A DNA stretch of 64,000 bases. It comes from Filimonas zeae. Its GTDB lineage: Bacteria > Bacteroidota > Bacteroidia > Chitinophagales > Chitinophagaceae. Position numbers and translations under genes: made by a program. Below, piece by piece: positions 61,533 through 64,000 of the stretch. The notes below the pieces were generated by a model. The model saw only the letters and a program-made list of their open reading frames with translations. It was not told the origin of the DNA and did not search any database. Positions within the stretch are counted from its first letter, which is position 1; each line of letters opens with the position of its first letter. Location: positions 558,001 through 622,000 of the forward strand of contig NZ_BMIB01000002.1 in NCBI RefSeq assembly GCF_014641615.1, read 5' to 3'.

Positions 61533-64000
61533 TTACCTTATTACTGTTACTGAACCTGTCATTTTCTTCGCCCCATTCTTCAGGTCAACTATGTAATAAT
61601 AAGTTCCCGTAGGCACCGGTTTACCATTATAAGTGCCTTTCCAGGCAACATTCTGGCCGGGCTGCCCTATAAATACCTGACGACCATAGCGGTCAAACAC
61701 CTGTACTATACTACCCGGATAACCATCCAGGTACAGTATTTCCCAGGTATCATGAATGCCATCGTTATTAGGTGTAAAGGCATTAGGTACCGTTACGGCA
61801 GTATATACCAACACCTCTGTCTGGTCTGTAGTAACACAACCACCCACTTTACCGGTAGCGGTAAGGGTGTATGTGGCTGTTTCTGTGGCCACCAGTGAGG
61901 GGGTTAATGTATTGGCGCCGGTAAGTAATGCCGCAGGTGTCCATTGCAAATCCATGGTTGCCACATTTTGGGCGGTAGCTGCCAGGGTTACCGTATTGCC
62001 CTTTAATATGGTAAAGGATGGACCGGCATCTATTTGCGGCTGCACATATACTGTTGCATTGCCATTGGCTGCAACAGAAGTACAACCTACGGCATTGGTT
62101 ACCGTAAGTTTTACTGCATAGTTACCTGCAGCGGTATAGCGTTTTACGGGGTTGCGGGTGTCAGCAGTGGTTCCATCGCCAAACGTCCAGCTCCAGGCGG
62201 TAACGGTACTACCGGCTGCCGTGCTGGCATCGGTAAATACCTGGTCTTTGCCCTGACATACCCGTTCCGGAGCAATAGTAAACGCAGCTACCGGCTGTGT
62301 ATAAAAACGGGATATAGTATGGGTAGCCTCATCGGTACAGCCGGCAGTACTGGTAACGGTAAGTTTTACCACATAACTGCCGGATGCGGCATAAGTATGG
62401 TTTACATCGCGTGTGGTAAGCGATGCGCTGCCATCGCCCATATTCCATGTGTAACGGAGTGCGCTATTATCTTCAATAACAGACTGATTGGTAAAGGTAG
62501 CTGCACCGGGCATACATATAGCGGCTGGTGGGGTAAAAGCTGCATCCGGCACAGCATGTACAGCCACCGGCATAGAAAAAGTATCGCTTACACACCCATT
62601 TACATCTGTTACCGCCAGTTTGGGCAGGTAGTTACCAAAACGCTGGTAGCTGCGGATGATATTTCTGCTCATGGTATATTCCGCAGTAATACCATCCCCA
62701 AACAACCAGGTCCATCGGGACAATGCAACGCCGCTACCTGCCGACTTATCTGTAAAGGTGGAAGGTTCACCCAGACAGATGTCTTTTTCGGTATCAAAGG
62801 CAGCAACGGGCTTTTCATGTATAGCAACGGTAAAAGCGCTGTCGGCTGTACAACCTTCTGTGGTAATGCCCCGGTATTGCAGGGCATAGCTACCGGCAGG
62901 TAACAGCGTATCAATTTTTTGTTCGTTCGTGCGTACATGCGGGCCGGGAAACGTAAACGTAAACCGGTTAAAGGTGTACCCGTTTCCGGATGTGGCTGCT
63001 GCTCTCAAATGCAGCGTATCGCCCGTACAACCGGTGTATTGTATCTGCACCGGCGGTGTAACACGGGGTTTTACTGTTATCTCTAAACGGATAGTATCTG
63101 TTTGGTTACAGCTTTCGCTGGAAGGGTTGGTATGCAGCACAGGTAGTATATAAGTACCCGGCTGGCTGATAGTATACGTGCCCGGCAGGCGATACGTATA
63201 AAAGGTTTCGCCATCTGTAACTTCGGTGGCAGCCGGTACGGGTGCAGCTTGCACCACATCTGCCGCAGGGCTGATGCCCGGCACACTGCTCAGCTTCCAC
63301 TCAATACGTGTAGCCGGTGTACCATGCACTTTCAGGCTCAGTTCTACCGGCGTACCTGCACAGGTATATTCATTTATGGTAGAAGTTGTATTTGCTTCGT
63401 TACGCAGGCTGCCACTGGCATTGAGGTTATTAATGTAAGTACCTGCATTATAACCATAGCTTTCCGCACCACCCAGGCCGTACGTAATAGCGGTAAAAGC
63501 AGAATCACTTTCTGCAATACACTGGGCCTGCCCACCCACCCATCGTTTTACCACCACGCTATAACCGGGTTTGTTGGGGTGCGCGTATTTGTAGTTATAG
63601 TCATCCACTTTCCCGTCAATCTTCAGGCTGCTCACCCCCTTGTCGGGTATAATCAATGTGAGGTAATTGTATTTGATCAGGAACAGATTGTTTCTGAAAA
63701 ATCCTACATGTTTAATGCCCTGTTCCATGGGGCTGATGTAGAACATTTCGGGATCGCCCATCTGATCCAGCACACAACCGCCAGACATATACTGCGCTAC
63801 CATTACCGGCTTATCTGCTTCAATATAATCTGCCGTACTACTTTCATAATAATAGAAATTACCTGGTGTTATCATAGAAGATACCGGCAACACCACACCA
63901 TTCTTTTTTACTACGGTATTTACATCCTGCACCTGTATTTTATAAATATTATTCATAAACAGGTTAGAACTGGCGCCTTCGGAAGTGGGTGCGGTAAGAT
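61533..64000 (-). CDS. Giant T9SS-secreted protein: IgGFc-binding-like region, three PKD domains, type B sorting domain (paralog 3, 5' truncated by window)
   Basis: The C-terminal ~820 residues of a third giant protein of the family are visible. The frame is open to the window end, beginning LTAPTSEGASSNLF, which matches the middle of paralog 2, so the true start is beyond 64000. The IgGFc-binding-like region is seen to about the PDKGVSSLKIDG and SYGYNAGTYINNLNA segments. PKD domains follow (WTWLFGDGIT, YTWNMGDGSA, WSWTFGDGTT). The type B sorting domain has NAFTPNNDGIHDTW and ends GSVTVIR. Its stop abuts that of the frameshifted lipoprotein. Confidence 0.92.
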   Translation of the reverse strand, partial: LTAPTSEGASSNLFMNNIYKIQVQDVNTVVKKNGVVLPVSSMITPGNFYYYESSTADYIEADKPVMVAQYMSGGCVLDQMGDPEMFYISPMEQGIKHVGFFRNNLFLIKYNYLTLIIPDKGVSSLKIDGKVDDYNYKYAHPNKPGYSVVVKRWVGGQAQCIAESDSAFTAITYGLGGAESYGYNAGTYINNLNASGSLRNEANTTSTINEYTCAGTPVELSLKVHGTPATRIEWKLSSVPGISPAADVVQAAPVPAATEVTDGETFYTYRLPGTYTISQPGTYILPVLHTNPSSESCNQTDTIRLEITVKPRVTPPVQIQYTGCTGDTLHLRAAATSGNGYTFNRFTFTFPGPHVRTNEQKIDTLLPAGSYALQYRGITTEGCTADSAFTVAIHEKPVAAFDTEKDICLGEPSTFTDKSAGSGVALSRWTWLFGDGITAEYTMSRNIIRSYQRFGNYLPKLAVTDVNGCVSDTFSMPVAVHAVPDAAFTPPAAICMPGAATFTNQSVIEDNSALRYTWNMGDGSASLTTRDVNHTYAASGSYVVKLTVTSTAGCTDEATHTISRFYTQPVAAFTIAPERVCQGKDQVFTDASTAAGSTVTAWSWTFGDGTTADTRNPVKRYTAAGNYAVKLTVTNAVGCTSVAANGNATVYVQPQIDAGPSFTILKGNTVTLAATAQNVATMDLQWTPAALLTGANTLTPSLVATETATYTLTATGKVGGCVTTDQTEVLVYTAVTVPNAFTPNNDGIHDTWEILYLDGYPGSIVQVFDRYGRQVFIGQPGQNVAWKGTYNGKPVPTGTYYYIVDLKNGAKKMTGSVTVIR

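Overview
The window looks like a chromosomal segment from a Bacteroidota bacterium, most likely of the Chitinophagaceae type. The evidence is three very large secreted proteins with PKD domains and the 'gliding-motility-associated' type B sorting domain of the type IX secretion system (T9SS), a PorP/SprF-like partner, a PorE-like OmpA protein, DUF4421, DUF3943 and DUF4407 proteins, TAnnTTTG-like promoter elements and few strong Shine-Dalgarno sites. No rRNA, tRNA, phage, transposase or CRISPR was seen. The genus call is inference.

Layout. (1) 1-7476, + strand: a molybdenum-enzyme operon with the end of a PaoB-like FAD subunit, a PaoC-like molybdenum subunit, an XdhC-MocA fusion, MoaA, MoeA and a TSUP permease. 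Nearly every junction overlaps or is only a few bases long. (2) 7468-19329: a putative export and modification cluster around a divergent promoter. On the minus strand lie a 165-aa double-glycine-leader protein, an erythromycin-esterase-like protein and a UDP-galactopyranose mutase. On the plus strand lie two multidomain glycosyltransferases with five catalytic modules in total, a C39 peptidase ABC exporter and a HlyD adaptor. The exported protein itself appears to carry a C39/papain-like fold. This is the best candidate for an undescribed system. (3) 19340-32421, minus: three giant T9SS type B proteins with a PorP/SprF and a PorE-like protein. (4) 32585-33778: an orphan lipoprotein. (5) 33831-42301, minus: a tight eight-gene operon of mostly membrane proteins (two DUF4407-type, one transglutaminase-like, a DUF3761-like, a TerB/PH-like) ending in a lone HsdR-N nuclease-like protein. 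(6) 42507-47323: small accessory genes, an eight-unit array of 42-bp palindromic repeats, a cupin, an LprI-like protein and a PIN toxin/antitoxin pair. (7) 47455-54537, minus: an operon of three paralogous Sel1-repeat proteins behind a 710-aa protein with DFW motifs. (8) 54663-57161: an MscS-type channel. (9) 57331-60967, +: a CsgG-like, DUF2846, DUF4421 and DUF3943 envelope operon. (10) 61160-64000: a frameshifted PKD lipoprotein and the 3' part of a third IgGFc/PKD/T9SS giant.

How the parts fit. Region 1 makes and matures a molybdopterin-cytosine-dinucleotide aldehyde oxidase. MoaA and MoeA make the cofactor, and the fusion protein would both cytidylate it and deliver it. In region 2, Glf can supply UDP-galactofuranose, the glycosyltransferases can use activated sugars, and the C39 exporter can cut the GG leader and export the product. 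Whether the precursor is really glycosylated is not shown by sequence. Regions 3 and 10 are surface-adhesin systems served by the T9SS, whose core genes lie elsewhere. All names rest on reading motifs and architecture by eye; no database search was run.
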